Shown piece after piece: positions 44,279 to 54,590 of a stretch of DNA of 64,000 nucleotides. How positions within the stretch are numbered: position 1 is the first letter of the stretch; every line of letters starts with the position of its first letter. The notes beneath the pieces were generated by a model. It was not told the DNA's origin. It was given only the letters and a program-made list of their open reading frames with translations, and searched no databases. Made by a program: the position numbers and the translations under genes. The DNA comes from Arenicola marina (Eukaryota; Annelida; Polychaeta; Arenicolidae): positions 22,490,352 through 22,554,351 of the forward strand of contig OZ025257.1 of assembly GCA_964019135.1 (NCBI GenBank). The letters are read 5' to 3'.

Positions 44279-46244
44279 TAACGTTTTATAATCTGCGTAA
44301 CGGCAGTGTGGGAATGTCGCGGCTTAGCAGACCGCTACAGCAAATCCACAGGGGATACATTGTAATTCCAATGGAATGCTGAAAGAATTGCAAAAAAGTA
44401 GAAAGCGAAAAGTAATATTGCAATTTATGAAACTCTAAGTATAATCATAAATGGAATTGTTCCGACAATAGATCACCGAGGCACTCCTGGAAAAACCGAG
44501 CTGCTCCTTCGAATATTAATTGGTTATGCGGCCAGGGTTTAGCCGATGAAACTAATAAGATACGTGGGTCCACGTTCTATTTCCGTCCAGGCGAGTGACC
44601 GTTACAGTCTTTTGTCTCTCCACATGGCGGGACGAGGTCCCTGGAGACGGCGTTACGTTCAACGTCTGAAGCAGTCTGAAGCAGTCTGAAGCAGGACACT
44701 CAAGCTTAAACTGGTGATTCAACCATCGTGATAAGTGATATAAAGACGTCCAATGGAGCTGAGACAATCGCCCCCCGCGCTAATGCAGAATGCCATCATA
44801 TCCGCCGCCAACGCACTCTCGTCTCAGATCTCATTTAGCCCAACGAGATGACAACGAGAGCATGGCTGAGCCTCGAGAGACGCCCCTTAAGGCCTTGTGA
44901 GGGAGGCGGCTACGGTGGTGATCCTATTGGCGAACAGTAGTTTTTACCCCTACGGTCGCCTGGTTGGGTGTAAAGACAAGATTAAAAAGTGTGTCGACGG
45001 CTCGGAAAGTAGCTTCGCTAGGTCATTTACTGCTGCAGTGTTACACATGCGTTCGGGGTCACACAACCCTGGGGAAACGCTGCTGGGTGGTCCGTTTGTA
45101 CGTGACTGGTTGGCGCATCGAAGGGGCACCTGCAAGAGACAGCGCCGTCCCGGAGAAAGCAGTTCTTTTTGATGATGTCAGCATTATCGTGACTTCAATG
45201 AGATAATATTCAAGTTACATGATCGACAGAATTGGATTGCCATGATACTGTCCCAGCCCATTTACATATATATATGCAATATCACCTTCAACAAAAGAAG
45301 CTTTTAATTTTTTTTATTTCATTTTTATCTGCAGAAGGAAATTTGCAGATATCAGCCCCATACTCTCCAGCGATTAATATCAGGAATGATAGCCTGATGG
45401 TTCGAGGCGTATAGCGACAAGGATTGTCAGGTCTACGGATCTATCGTTATCATCGAGTCCTTTCTGCGGCTGGCACTGCAGCGTCCTCTAACAATGTATT
45501 GTGAAATGTGCTGGCGAGCGGTTAATTCTCGGACTGACTCACACTACTAATCTACTGATATTTATTAATACATCGATAACATTATAATTGGTAGATATGA
45601 ATCTATCGATTGATGACAGGGATGACGTCATAGTTAAAGATTAGTAAAGGAAAATGCAAACGAATTTCTGCTGCACGTTAAGCTATGAAACTCCGCAATA
45701 CGTGTTAGGCTATGATCGCCAAATTGTAACGGTATTAAAATATAATCCATACTGCAAGTATATACAAGAAATTACCCTGCTAGCCAAATGCTTTTTATGA
45801 TAGTGAGTATCTATCACATACATATCAGGAACTTATCATGTGTATTTCAGCGGATAAGGTCACACAGGCGTTTCATATTCTGGTGAGGCGTGCGCACCTC
45901 CTAAAGAATAGACCTACGTGTCTGCAACATTTCCTTCAATTAGGGCGACGTAAATAGCCACAGTCCGGCCTATTACCGTGGCGTGATGCTGCGAAACCCC
46001 GAGACTTGAGGCTAATAGGGCTGCCGCCAACGACTCAGCATATCCTGTCGGTCTTTAGACGCCTTCTATCCGATTCTCCAACCGACATGTATCTCCAAGT
46101 GCCTGAAGTTAACCCCCCACCCTTCCTATATTCTATCCCTCCACCCTCCCTATATTCTATCCCTCTTAATACACCATGACCTTTGATACATCCACCATCC
46201 CCGACCACACACCCGCACCCGGACATACCTCACCATTTTGGCCG
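44279..46244. other. Unique non-coding interval
   Basis: Holds three overlapping AGTCTGAAGC copies at about 44667-44692 and short ORFs of ordinary composition at 44552-44767 and 44897-45206 without recognisable domains. No splice-supported exon seen. Confidence 0.35.
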
Positions 46245-46298
46245 GCGGGGTGGGGTGGGGTGGGGTGGGGTGCGGGTGGGTGCGGTGGGGAGGGGGAG
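46245..46298 (+). other. (GGGGT)n G-quadruplex-prone tract
   Basis: Four to five tandem GGGGT units followed by GCGGGTGGGTGCGGTGGGGAGGGGG. Confidence 0.7.
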
Positions 46299-46829
46299 AA
46301 GGTGTAAGCCCCATGTCGTCCCGGCTTATGAAGTGGTCCGGTGACGGGCCTGTAAATGCCGCCGAACGCATACGAAACCAAGCCATCAAGCTGCAGACTG
46401 GCAACCAGCTCTCTCGACTCGCTCCCTCCGCCGAGAGAGCAAAGACTTCATTTGATGTAAGTGCATTACATCACTTAGGGGATGGCTTCTTTAGGCAGAG
46501 CTAACCATACTTTTTAGCATCTGCTTCGAATGGCGTCCGCGGCAGAACCTTTAACATATTGCTCCCCCATCAGCATAATGTAACACTGGAGGACTGAAAA
46601 GCACTTTTACATCTTATTCGTTGCAGTTACATTTGCTGTGAACAAAAATAGGCAGAATTGTAAGGTTTTTGCATCTTTTATTTTGTTGTAGATATGACAC
46701 CCGAGTTTTAATGCCCCTGGGTAGGATATTATGTCATATATTAATGCGTGTTACTGATATCTTTGTGATGTCTTAAAATAAAGGATTAAGACTCGCTATA
46801 TTTGTGACATTCCACCAGCCTTCCTGATA
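46299..46829. other. Unique non-coding interval
   Basis: No gene recognised. AATAAA at about 46778 is isolated. Confidence 0.35.
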
Positions 46830-47480
46830 TGTCGTGCTCTATAGAATGGGAGGAAACATTTTCAAGTGAATGCAAGCTTGCAAAATATTGCTGCTTTAGT
46901 TGATGCTCACATCAATGTGTTGCTAAATATTTTATAGAACTTATAGAGTCATGATGTTCTATAGAAAATGTGTACACAAGTCTATAGAACAATTAATTTC
47001 TACAGAACGTAAATAGATATTTCTATAGAAAAAATAATTTCTATAGAAGATGTAGGGATACTTTTATAGAGCAATTGGTTACTACAGAAAGTACATAGAG
47101 ATAATATTTCGACATGGCAATGTTTTCCACTCGTAGCCGGTTATGATCAAGTTCGTTTGCAGGTTTGTAGATGTACTCTTTACGTAAATGGATACATGAA
47201 TGTAATTATTTCTTCCTACATTTACTACGCGAATCATTGGATTAATTTCGTAAGACACCCTAAACAAGATATCCAACAGAATTTCCATAAAAGGAATTCT
47301 AACTGTTTCTATCGATTTTGCTATGAAATTCTAAAAACGTTTTGCCATAGTTTTCTTTTTTTGCAATGGAGTTTTTATATAACTTTCATAGCATTTCCAT
47401 AAAGTTTCCATATAATTCCCATTGAGTTTCCATATCATTTCTATAGAGTTTCCATAGAGTTTCGTTCGAATTTCTCAAAT
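46830..47480. repeat. Degenerate TTCTATAGAA / GTTTCCATA repeat zone
   Basis: From 46840 to 47100 the palindrome TTCTATAGAA and one- or two-base variants occur about nine times at irregular 20-40-bp spacing. From 47380 to 47475 about five copies of an ~18-bp AGTTTCCATATCATT-like unit follow. Between them the sequence is AT-rich and non-coding. Confidence 0.6.
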
Positions 47481-48060
47481 TCTATGGAACCTCTATGGAA
47501 ATTATATTGTAAACGTTTAGAATTTAAAAAGAATGGATAGAAACTTTTTTTTACAATTCATCGTAAAGAACACCAGGAGAACTGGATGATGCGTATCAAA
47601 ATAAATTATCAAAAAACCTTTTTTGTGGTATGTGGTACATTGGTCCCTGCGTTATACTTGTATTCTGCCCGTTCATTCGTTCGTTACTGACAATTTTGAA
47701 AAAATCGACCCTGGACGCTGGACCCACCCTTCCAGAGTTATAATATCACCCGCTGGTACGCTTTCCATAAATGCACACATGGTATCCCTAATTAAGGCCT
47801 TGATTTCCGGCTTTTGCGTTGTCGGTAACTCTCGTTACTTTCCGTCAAGTGTCGGTCACTGAAGAAGCCCGACCAATCCGATATCAGTCCGGGAAACGCT
47901 GTGAATATTTTAGAAGGGTTGTGTATCAAAATGACTTCATCTGGCCTCATGTGTCATTGTGAAGTATCTGACCTGAAGTGTATATTGTTAAGTGTCAGGT
48001 CTTTGCCGTTCTGTTCTCTGGACGCCATTTATTGACGTGGCTTTTTTCATAGTCCCCTAC
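47481..48060. other. Unique non-coding interval
   Basis: No gene recognised. Confidence 0.35.
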
Positions 48061-48140
48061 CTTTCTGCCTCCCTCTCTCTCCCTTCCTCCCTCCCTCCCT
48101 GCCTCCCTCTCTGCCTCCCTCCCTCCCTTCCTCCCTTCCG
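48061..48140. repeat. Polypyrimidine (CCTCCCT)n tract
   Basis: About 75 bp of C and T with rare G; a potential triplex (H-DNA) former. Confidence 0.8.
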
Positions 48141-48249
48141 CAACACTCTGGCGAAGTCGTCTGGCCTACATGCCCCTACCAACGCTTTCTCAGTGGGCTG
48201 AGAGCTTTAATTTGTGCGCTGTACTGATTAGTGGGATTCAAATGTATAA

Positions 48250-48425
48250 CTTGTTGCAGTGGGGGGGACACGTGCCCCCCCCCCCCCGCCTTTGGCTTGA
48301 AAATAGGCAAAAAAGGGCACCTGCCCCCCACCCCCGCTTTGTTCGAAGAAGCGGGCACAGGGGGCCCAGTAACAATTTTCCTGCACAACCGCACCAGCAC
48401 CCCCCTACCCCCGGACGCATGCTTA
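48250..48425. repeat. G/C-rich element-like segment
   Basis: GGGGGGGACACGTGCCCCCCC (a near-palindrome), then AAAAGGGCACCTGCCCCCCA and CGGGCACAGGGGGCCC. Such composite G/C tracts are typical remnants of small non-autonomous DNA elements, but no clear terminal repeat is visible. Confidence 0.4.
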
Positions 48426-49139
48426 ATTATCACTTATATTCGAAATTGTGGATTTCGTCAAACGCTCGGAAATGTTGACAGGGATTTATAATTGTTCGTT
48501 TTAATACAGTCACTAAATTGTTGACACATGGGTGTTAGCCCAATAATGCACATACGGCTCAAGGGGTAGTACCGTATCCGCTGAATCAGTGGTAAATTGT
48601 CCATACTTTGATTGTATAAGAGCGTATTTGTGTATTAAATTATTTCTGTGTTCTTTTTCTACAAGCACTTATGAACCCTGAGGGACTGGGTGAGAATATT
48701 ATTCTTGTTTCCCATGTTGAAAATATCTCGCATGTGACTATAATAAACAAATTACTCACTCACATACGGAACTACATTTATGGCTAGTTTTTTTATATAA
48801 AAAAACGGTAAATTGGTTCTTACCTTGGTGTTCACCGCCAGGGATGAAATTGCATACATTGACCCATTCTAAAGTGCTTGTCGCTATTAGCAATCCGCGG
48901 CTGTCAGACGTATCCCATTGTTTCTGTCACGAGGGAAGCCTGACCAAGGTGAAGAGGTTACAGGGCTGTACCGCTCCCAGCGACCGTGCATCTATGGCGA
49001 CAGAGCGGGACAGGAGGGGGGGGAACAAGGCTACGCCCAGCGGTAGTCGTGATGATAGGAGGTGGGGGGGGGGGGCAGTGGGAGAGGGGCTAGACGGAGT
49101 AGAAGGTGGAGACCTAGAGATGTCTGTAAGGGGGGGGGG
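48426..49139. other. Unique non-coding interval with G runs
   Basis: G homopolymers near 49017, 49065 and 49130. No gene recognised. Confidence 0.35.
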
Positions 49140-49270
49140 GTCCAGTGCCCAGTGTCGATTTGGCCAAAATTCTTAGCGTCGAATGTCGATTTTTGATGTC
49201 TTTTTGTCTAAAATGCCACTATCTGTGTCGATGTCACTTCTGCAGATCCTCAGGGGAGAAGGGGATGTGG
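49140..49270 (+). repeat. TGTCGATTTT-family repeat
   Basis: Contains AGTGTCGATTTGGCC, AATGTCGATTTTTGATG and GTGTCGATGTCACTTCTGCA followed by GATCCTCAG. The last block nearly equals that at 15768-15800. Confidence 0.6.
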
Positions 49271-50164
49271 CATTGCAGGGGCATGGGGAGGAGGGGCATG
49301 AGTGGGCTGGCAGGGGTAGCGGGATAGAGAGTCAGAATGCAGTAGAGGAATCCGAGACCAGAGAGCTTAGGGCAAGACGAACCTCAAAAAAAGCGAAATG
49401 ACGACGAAGATGACATGTCATGTCGGAATTATGAGTAACGGAAGGAAAAATAAGAGCGAAAAAAGGGTATGTTATAACTCTACTGGTGGTACATGTACTG
49501 AACAGGCTGGTGAAGCATTGTGTGTGCAGCAGCACTATGGCAGAAGCGTGGGAGGGACGAAATGTCAGGAGACCTGGGAGCATGTCCAGACTGAGGGACG
49601 TGGTGCAACCGCTTCTCCCATACAATGCGCCCCTTTCATTGTGTCAAGGCCAAGGAATTGACCCGTATACCGAGCCGGGAAACTGACCCCCCGAGAGAGA
49701 TCCTGCTCTACCTCCTCCCACCCCACCGCTTTCCTACCCCTCTCCACCCCCGCTCGTTACCCCCGTTTAAACGCTGTGTGTCAGCCACGACTGAACACCC
49801 ACTTGTTTCCTGTTCAATAGATGGCGCCCCCGAGCGTCGGAAGGGTGTCTCTAGAGGGGGTCATGTGACCAGATCACGTGAGCAAGTCCTGTGTGTTTGA
49901 GACGGAAGGTGGGGGTTTGTGGTCCTCAACTCTTGGTCTGGTGGAAGGAAGAAGGGGTGGGGAGGGGCTGGTGTGGCCACGTGGGATGCTAAGGGAATAG
50001 ACATATATCAAGTGGTAAGCTGGGGATTCCGTTACAACGGGTGCAAAGAAAGTCATATCATCTCGGCCCCAGCAGCACTGACCCTTGTTGTTCACCATCT
50101 GAAAGTCATTGGGAAATGCCATGTCATCTGACATCCTATAATCATATAATCCAATGACGCTATG
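49271..50164. other. Unique non-coding interval
   Basis: Several overlapping short ORFs without domains. A CACGTG (TCACGTGAG) lies near 49875. No exon called. Confidence 0.35.
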
Positions 50165-50400
50165 TTATTGTTTAATTAATTTATTATCCGGTCAGTTAAT
50201 GGCATTATTTGTAATATTTAATCAGTATTTCATATAATATTCAATTAATGTTTTATCTAATACTTAATTCATATTGTATGTAATATTTAATTAGTGATCG
50301 ATGTAATATTTAATAGGTAAGATATGTAATATTTATTACACGTTATATGTAAGATGCAATGGGGTTTATATGTAATATTTAATAGGAATTATATGAAGGG
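50165..50400. repeat. Degenerate AT-rich ~28-bp tandem repeat
   Basis: About eight copies of a TATGTAATATTTAATTAGT-like unit with many substitutions. Confidence 0.7.
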
Positions 50401-50439
50401 GGACACCTTTTCCCATCTTTGCGATTGGTATCCAGGGAT

Positions 50440-51020
50440 TTTGGGAAATTAGCTGTTGGCAGTTTGTGGGGATCGTTATCCGTACAATTCCTGGTCCCTA
50501 TTTATCGCAATCCGTTATAGCAGTCTGAGATATTCGCGATATTGCTCTCAATTTCGATAAAACTAAATTCATGGTTTTTAAACCCAAGCGAAAGAAAATT
50601 AGTATTCAGCGCAATGTCATCATTTCTGGCCAAATTGTTGTGCAAACTACAACCACGAAATTATTGTTTGGGTGTACAATTAGACTGTGACCTTTTGTGG
50701 AAACAACATATAGATTATATTAAAGTTAGGGCAAAATGGTAAGGGCGCTTGGAATAATCACTTGTGCAAGGAAAATGTTAACCAATGACACCCTGCGGAT
50801 GTTATATAACTGTTTTGTATCTCCATATCTAACATATTGTATTGAAGTATGGGAAGTCTCGTATAGTAGCTTTTTAACCCCTCTTATCATGATACGTTGC
50901 TGTTGTTGCTGTTGTTTGTGTGCCGTAGGCCCCGTTACATATATATTTAATAAATGGTTTGGTAAAGTAAATTTTAATCATCGCTTCAACGTTTTAAGGG
51001 AAATACTAAGGGTAGCTTGT
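50440..51020 (+). pseudogene. Non-LTR retrotransposon reverse-transcriptase relic (LINE A)
   Basis: In three plus-strand frames joined by frameshifts one reads FDKTKFMVFKPKRKK, then LGVQLDCDLLWKQHIDYI, then ALGIITCARKMLTNDTLRML and VSPYLTYCIEVW. This is the order seen after the catalytic domain of CR1/jockey-group LINE reverse transcriptases (the K-T-K-x-M-V-F segment, LGV-x-W-x-HI, and P-Y-L-x-Y-x-x-x-W). At least two frameshifts and several stops show it is dead. The catalytic FxDD box is not present, so the copy is 5'-truncated. The left part repeats sequence at 15.2 kb. Confidence 0.8.
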
Positions 51021-51164
51021 TAAAGATTATTGATACGACTGATTCAACCAATGTAAATGTGAATTAAATGTGTAACTAGCCATCTCAGTATAATCATATC
51101 TGCTAATCGGTTAATAAGAAAAAAAGAACTATTGTAACGCAACGATTGGGACCAAACGATATAC

Positions 51165-51370
51165 TATCTAGATGGTTGTATTACTGTTTCCATTTGTCTT
51201 GTGTTTTTTTTGTTCTTTTTTTGTTTTTTTTTGTTTTTTTGGGGGGGGGGGTTTGTGGGGGGGGGGCTGAGCGAATAAGCCTCGGCTCCTGCTCCTTGCC
51301 AAACTGTTCTGTATTATTTTGATTTGTGTACTTTTCATAGCAATAAAGATTATTATTATTATATAATATT
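51165..51370 (+). mobile_element. Probable LINE 3' end with (ATT)n tail
   Basis: A T/G-rich stretch (51205-51267) is followed by GAGCGAATAAGCCTCGGCTC and ends GCAATAAAGATTATTATTAT, a typical CR1-like LINE 3' terminus. It lies 150 bp beyond LINE A in the same orientation and is probably the 3' UTR of the same insertion. Confidence 0.55.
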
Positions 51371-51429
51371 CAATATGCAATAATGTAATGTGTGAATAAT
51401 AATGTAAATGGTTTTATAATATACTCTTA

Positions 51430-52135
51430 CGTAGAAAGGCCGAACAACTTATAGCGTAAGGGAAATTAAGTACATTGTTTTTGAATCAAGAAATCACGCT
51501 CTCTGATGCATATGAACGAAGTATAGTAAAGATTCAAGATGTTAAACTTGCAGAATTCAGATATAAAATACCAAACCTAATACTCCCATGTAATAACAAT
51601 TTGTATAAATGGGGGAAAACTAACAGCGATTGTTGTCAAATATGAGGAACCGTGAAAGATATCTGGCACCTTCTATACCAATGTAAGCATGCAAAGAAAA
51701 TATAGTCTTGTACTGCCGATGTATTAAAATTGATATTTGTTTACATAATGTTGTATTAGTGGACAAGAATACAACAACCAATTTTATTATCTCACTTCTG
51801 ACCTATTTGATTTATAAGGAATGGCTGGTATGCAACGCCCAACATAAATCAAGAACTTGGAGCGAAACTGTCCCTTTGCTTAGAAGAGAACTGCACTATC
51901 GATCATTAATATATAAGAATATACTTAGTACAGAATCGAGTGAGATATTATAGAGAATGCAACAGCACTTAGCGACCATTCAGTAAATTAGTATATTGGA
52001 CAACATTTTCAGATTATGCCTAACTATATACCTGCTGTGAACTAATATTTTATATGTCAAATGTATGGCTGTTATGTACCCACAACTATTTGGATTCGAA
52101 ATAAACGATTTTACAAAAGAAAAAAGAAAATATAT
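51430..52135 (+). pseudogene. L1/Tx1-type LINE C-terminal relic (LINE B)
   Basis: Plus-strand frames read KIQDVKLAEFRYKIPNLIL, LYKWGKTNSD, a disrupted CCHC segment (CCQI, stop, then HLLYQCKH) and YLIYKEWL. This is the region after the RT domain in L1/Tx1-clade elements, where a C-x2-C-H-C motif is usual; here the second cysteine position is a TGA. Stops and a frameshift follow. The tail carries AATAAACGATTTTAC and then an A-rich AAAGAAAAAAGAAAA at about 52113-52132. The related, better-kept copy is at 63.2-64 kb on the other strand. Confidence 0.8.
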
Positions 52136-52287
52136 GTAGGTATTATGCCGTTTGTGTCGTGCGGTCCAATGCACCACATATGGATTCGCTGACTTTTCTG
52201 CTGCAGCGGGTCGTTCTAAGAGATGTAATGCCATAATGCTGTGATTGGCTGTAACCAGTCAACGTCAATAAGTCAATTGGGCGATAA

Positions 52288-52323
52288 AGGGGCGTCCACG
52301 TGCTAGAGCACGTGGACGCCCCT
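52288..52323. promoter_or_regulatory. Perfect 16-bp-stem hairpin with two CACGTG sites
   Basis: AGGGGCGTCCACGTGC (52288-52303) and GCACGTGGACGCCCCT (52308-52323) are exact reverse complements separated by TAGA. Each arm holds a CACGTG E-box. Around it are an inverted CCAAT (GATTGGCT, about 52241), AACGTCAA (about 52260) and a TATA element (ATATATAC, 52333-52340). This combination suggests a plus-strand promoter in which the palindrome presents two bHLH sites. Promoter function is inferred. Confidence 0.5.
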
Positions 52324-52432
52324 GAACGTGACATATATACAGCAGGGGCATATATTTTAGACATACATACATTGGCGGAATTCTTCTTGGGGCTACAAAT
52401 TTTGGTGTAGGATTATTTTGAACAATCGAAAC

Positions 52433-52564
52433 ATGAAGAGCCGAATATTTGTTTTAGTTATTCATCAACTTATTGTTATCATCGGCGATAATTATTCGAA
52501 TTTGTTTGCGTTTGTTAGCTTGATATATATACTTCATCGAAAATCATTCTGTCGTATAACGTAA
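52433..52564 (+). CDS. Candidate 43-residue ORF downstream of hairpin promoter
   Basis: ATG at 52433 opens a 43-codon frame ending TAA at 52562-52564. The first ATG after the TATA element (52334) is this one. The N-terminus is basic then hydrophobic (MKSRIFVLVIHQLIVIIG), like a signal peptide or anchor, followed by a second hydrophobic stretch (FAFVSLIYIL). A start site about 30 bp after the TATA would give a 5' leader of about 70 bases. I recognise no family, and such short hydrophobic frames arise by chance in AT-rich DNA. Confidence 0.2.
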   Translation: MKSRIFVLVIHQLIVIIGDNYSNLFAFVSLIYILHRKSFCRIT

Positions 52565-53559
52565 ATCTGAGATCAGTGACAGCGGTTGACAGCATTAATG
52601 ACCAGTGAGATTCCTTTTTTCCTTCGTCCCGCTGGCCTCAGAAAGTCACAAGCTATAATCACACGAACTCTGTAGTCTATCTTTAGGCTGTGTGAGATAT
52701 GACGGTCAAACATGCAGCGATGGTTTGCCATTCTGACTGCCGGAAAATATGAGGTCATGCAAATACAATTCGCCTCCACGCGCTCCATCTCCATACCAAT
52801 CCTTCTCTATTTCCCTTTGGCCCCCCTCCACCGCCGCTCCCTGTATATCCCCCCTTCCCATCCTCTCTCTCCTCCTCGCCCACCAAACCCCAGGGATTCC
52901 AATCCGGCGTCTCTTATCTACGGTAACCTCTTCAGTGGCCAAACGATGACGGCGTCTGGGGGCCCATGACACGTTTACGAGGGCCCTCGCCCCTCGCACA
53001 CCGATCAAACGGCAAATACAGGCCGGCCAGCGGCTAATGCTTGCCTAAGATCACGTAATGGGGAAGGCTGAATGAAAGGCAAACAGGGGAAAGTCCCTCT
53101 GGGAGAAGTGACCGGCGCAGAGATCGAGGAAGTCAGCCCCGCTTCAAACAGTCACGATGGGACCGTTGTGGCTACACTGTGTGATAAGTGTCAAGGTCGT
53201 AGCCTTGGCTACAGCTGTCCTGGTATCTGGGTCCGGGTCTATGGTCATATGGCCGACTGCCAGATTTAGGTTTTCTTCCTGACGGCACATGGGCCGTAAC
53301 ATGCGATCAACAGCAACAATAAGGTTTCTCCCAATGGATTGACATTTTCCGAAACATAAATAGTGTGGTAAGGACCACTAACAATGGAAATAAAAAACTG
53401 GAATCAAGGAAACCATGCGACGATCGGTATGATTGGAACACACGTCAAGGAAGGGTCAGCACGCTCAGGGTCGCATCCAGATATGCTAGAAAAGGGAGGG
53501 CCGGTCTCGAGTAATGGCCTAGCTTTTTGGTTTTCATGTCAAATGGTATAAATTTCGGC
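52565..53559. other. Unique interval with one unrecognised short ORF
   Basis: A 65-codon plus-strand frame at 53072-53269 (starting MKGKQGKVPLGE, with CDKC and YSCPG) has ordinary composition and four cysteines but no family I know. Nothing else stands out. Confidence 0.25.
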
Positions 53560-53624
53560 CTTGAAAGGGGGGCCGGGCCGGGTCACCGCCCCCCCCCCCC
53601 CTCTCCCCCCTGGATTCGCCCCTG
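53560..53624. mobile_element. Right end of a CAGGGGCGAATCC-type element
   Basis: A C-rich tract ends in TGGATTCGCCCCTG, the reverse complement of CAGGGGCGAATCCA. A G-rich segment (AAAGGGGGGCCGGGCC) lies to the left but no matching left terminus is found, so the copy is truncated or decayed. Confidence 0.5.
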
Positions 53625-54369
53625 ACGCTTCGTGACTTTGTAGCCGAGATTTCATTAAGGATCATCCGGCTTCTGAAACAATGCGTCCACTTTAATCGTC
53701 CTCGGTTGATGCACCTCCAATACCCCCACAGGAGATAGGACTCCTTATCACCAACATGTTAAAGTCTGCTTAGAGTTGCGGGGGGTTGTGTATTAGTCTG
53801 GGGCATCCCGTGACCTTGCAAGGTCATAAAAATGACAAATACACCTCGGAATATCCCTTGGATCTGATAAAAATAAATTGAAGTCACCCGCTTTAATGAG
53901 GTGTCCATCTCTCTTAAAGTGATAGGTTCCATGCTGGTTCAGGGTGTCGGGGGTCTTGTCATTGCCAGCAGCAGCGGCAACGGTGGCTCAGCAATGGACA
54001 GCCATGCAGAAAGGAGGCAAAACCGCCTTGCTGACAGGGTGTCTGACGTCGCGTTCCCCATAACATGCAAGCCTCGTCATTCCTGAGATGGCCCTCCGCC
54101 ACTCCACCCATCATTGGCTAGAACTAAATAGGTAATCACGTTGATGAAAAGATCAAGCACGCCAAAGCATCTTGAATAATTGAAGAAGTAGGGGCCAACA
54201 AAAACATGTTTTTTTCTTTTACTTAGATATTTATCCTGACATTTCATGTACAGTGTATATACAAAATAAGATCCGATAAATTGCATTTAGCGTAGGTACA
54301 AAGGGTTGAAAGATTAACATCAGCACTTGCGCGCATCGACATTCGGATGTAACGGTATGGGTAGGCTAA
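53625..54369. other. Unique non-coding interval
   Basis: No gene or repeat recognised. Confidence 0.35.
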
Positions 54370-54590
54370 TGCACAATGAATAAAAATGAAAATAAAAAAT
54401 GAAATGTTGGTGTTTCAAGCAACTTTTGTGCACATTATAAATTGGGCGATGAACCCTGCCGGGAAACAAAATGGGGTCGGATAACACTAATCTCATTTGC
54501 AGGTGACAGGGTTCGAACCCACGACCCACGGTCCGCAGCTCAGCAAGAATACCACGTGGGGAGCTAGGGAGGCTTCTTGTATCCGCAAGA
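54370..54590 (-). mobile_element. tRNA-derived SINE-like sequence
   Basis: On the minus strand an A-box-like TAGCTCCCCACGTGG (plus about 54553-54567) is followed 47 bases later by a perfect B-box GGGTTCGAACCC (plus 54509-54520), the spacing found in tRNAs. GCTC and GAGC could form the D stem. The continuation CCTGTCACCTGC replaces a proper acceptor stem, and a longer tail with CCGGCAGGGTTCATCG and an AT-rich end (about 54380-54400) follows, as in SINEs. Not a functional tRNA gene as far as I can see. Confidence 0.5.

Noticed and set aside
54497..54590. A functional tRNA gene
   Set aside because: A- and B-boxes are present but the acceptor stem and anticodon arm do not fold properly; better explained as a SINE head.
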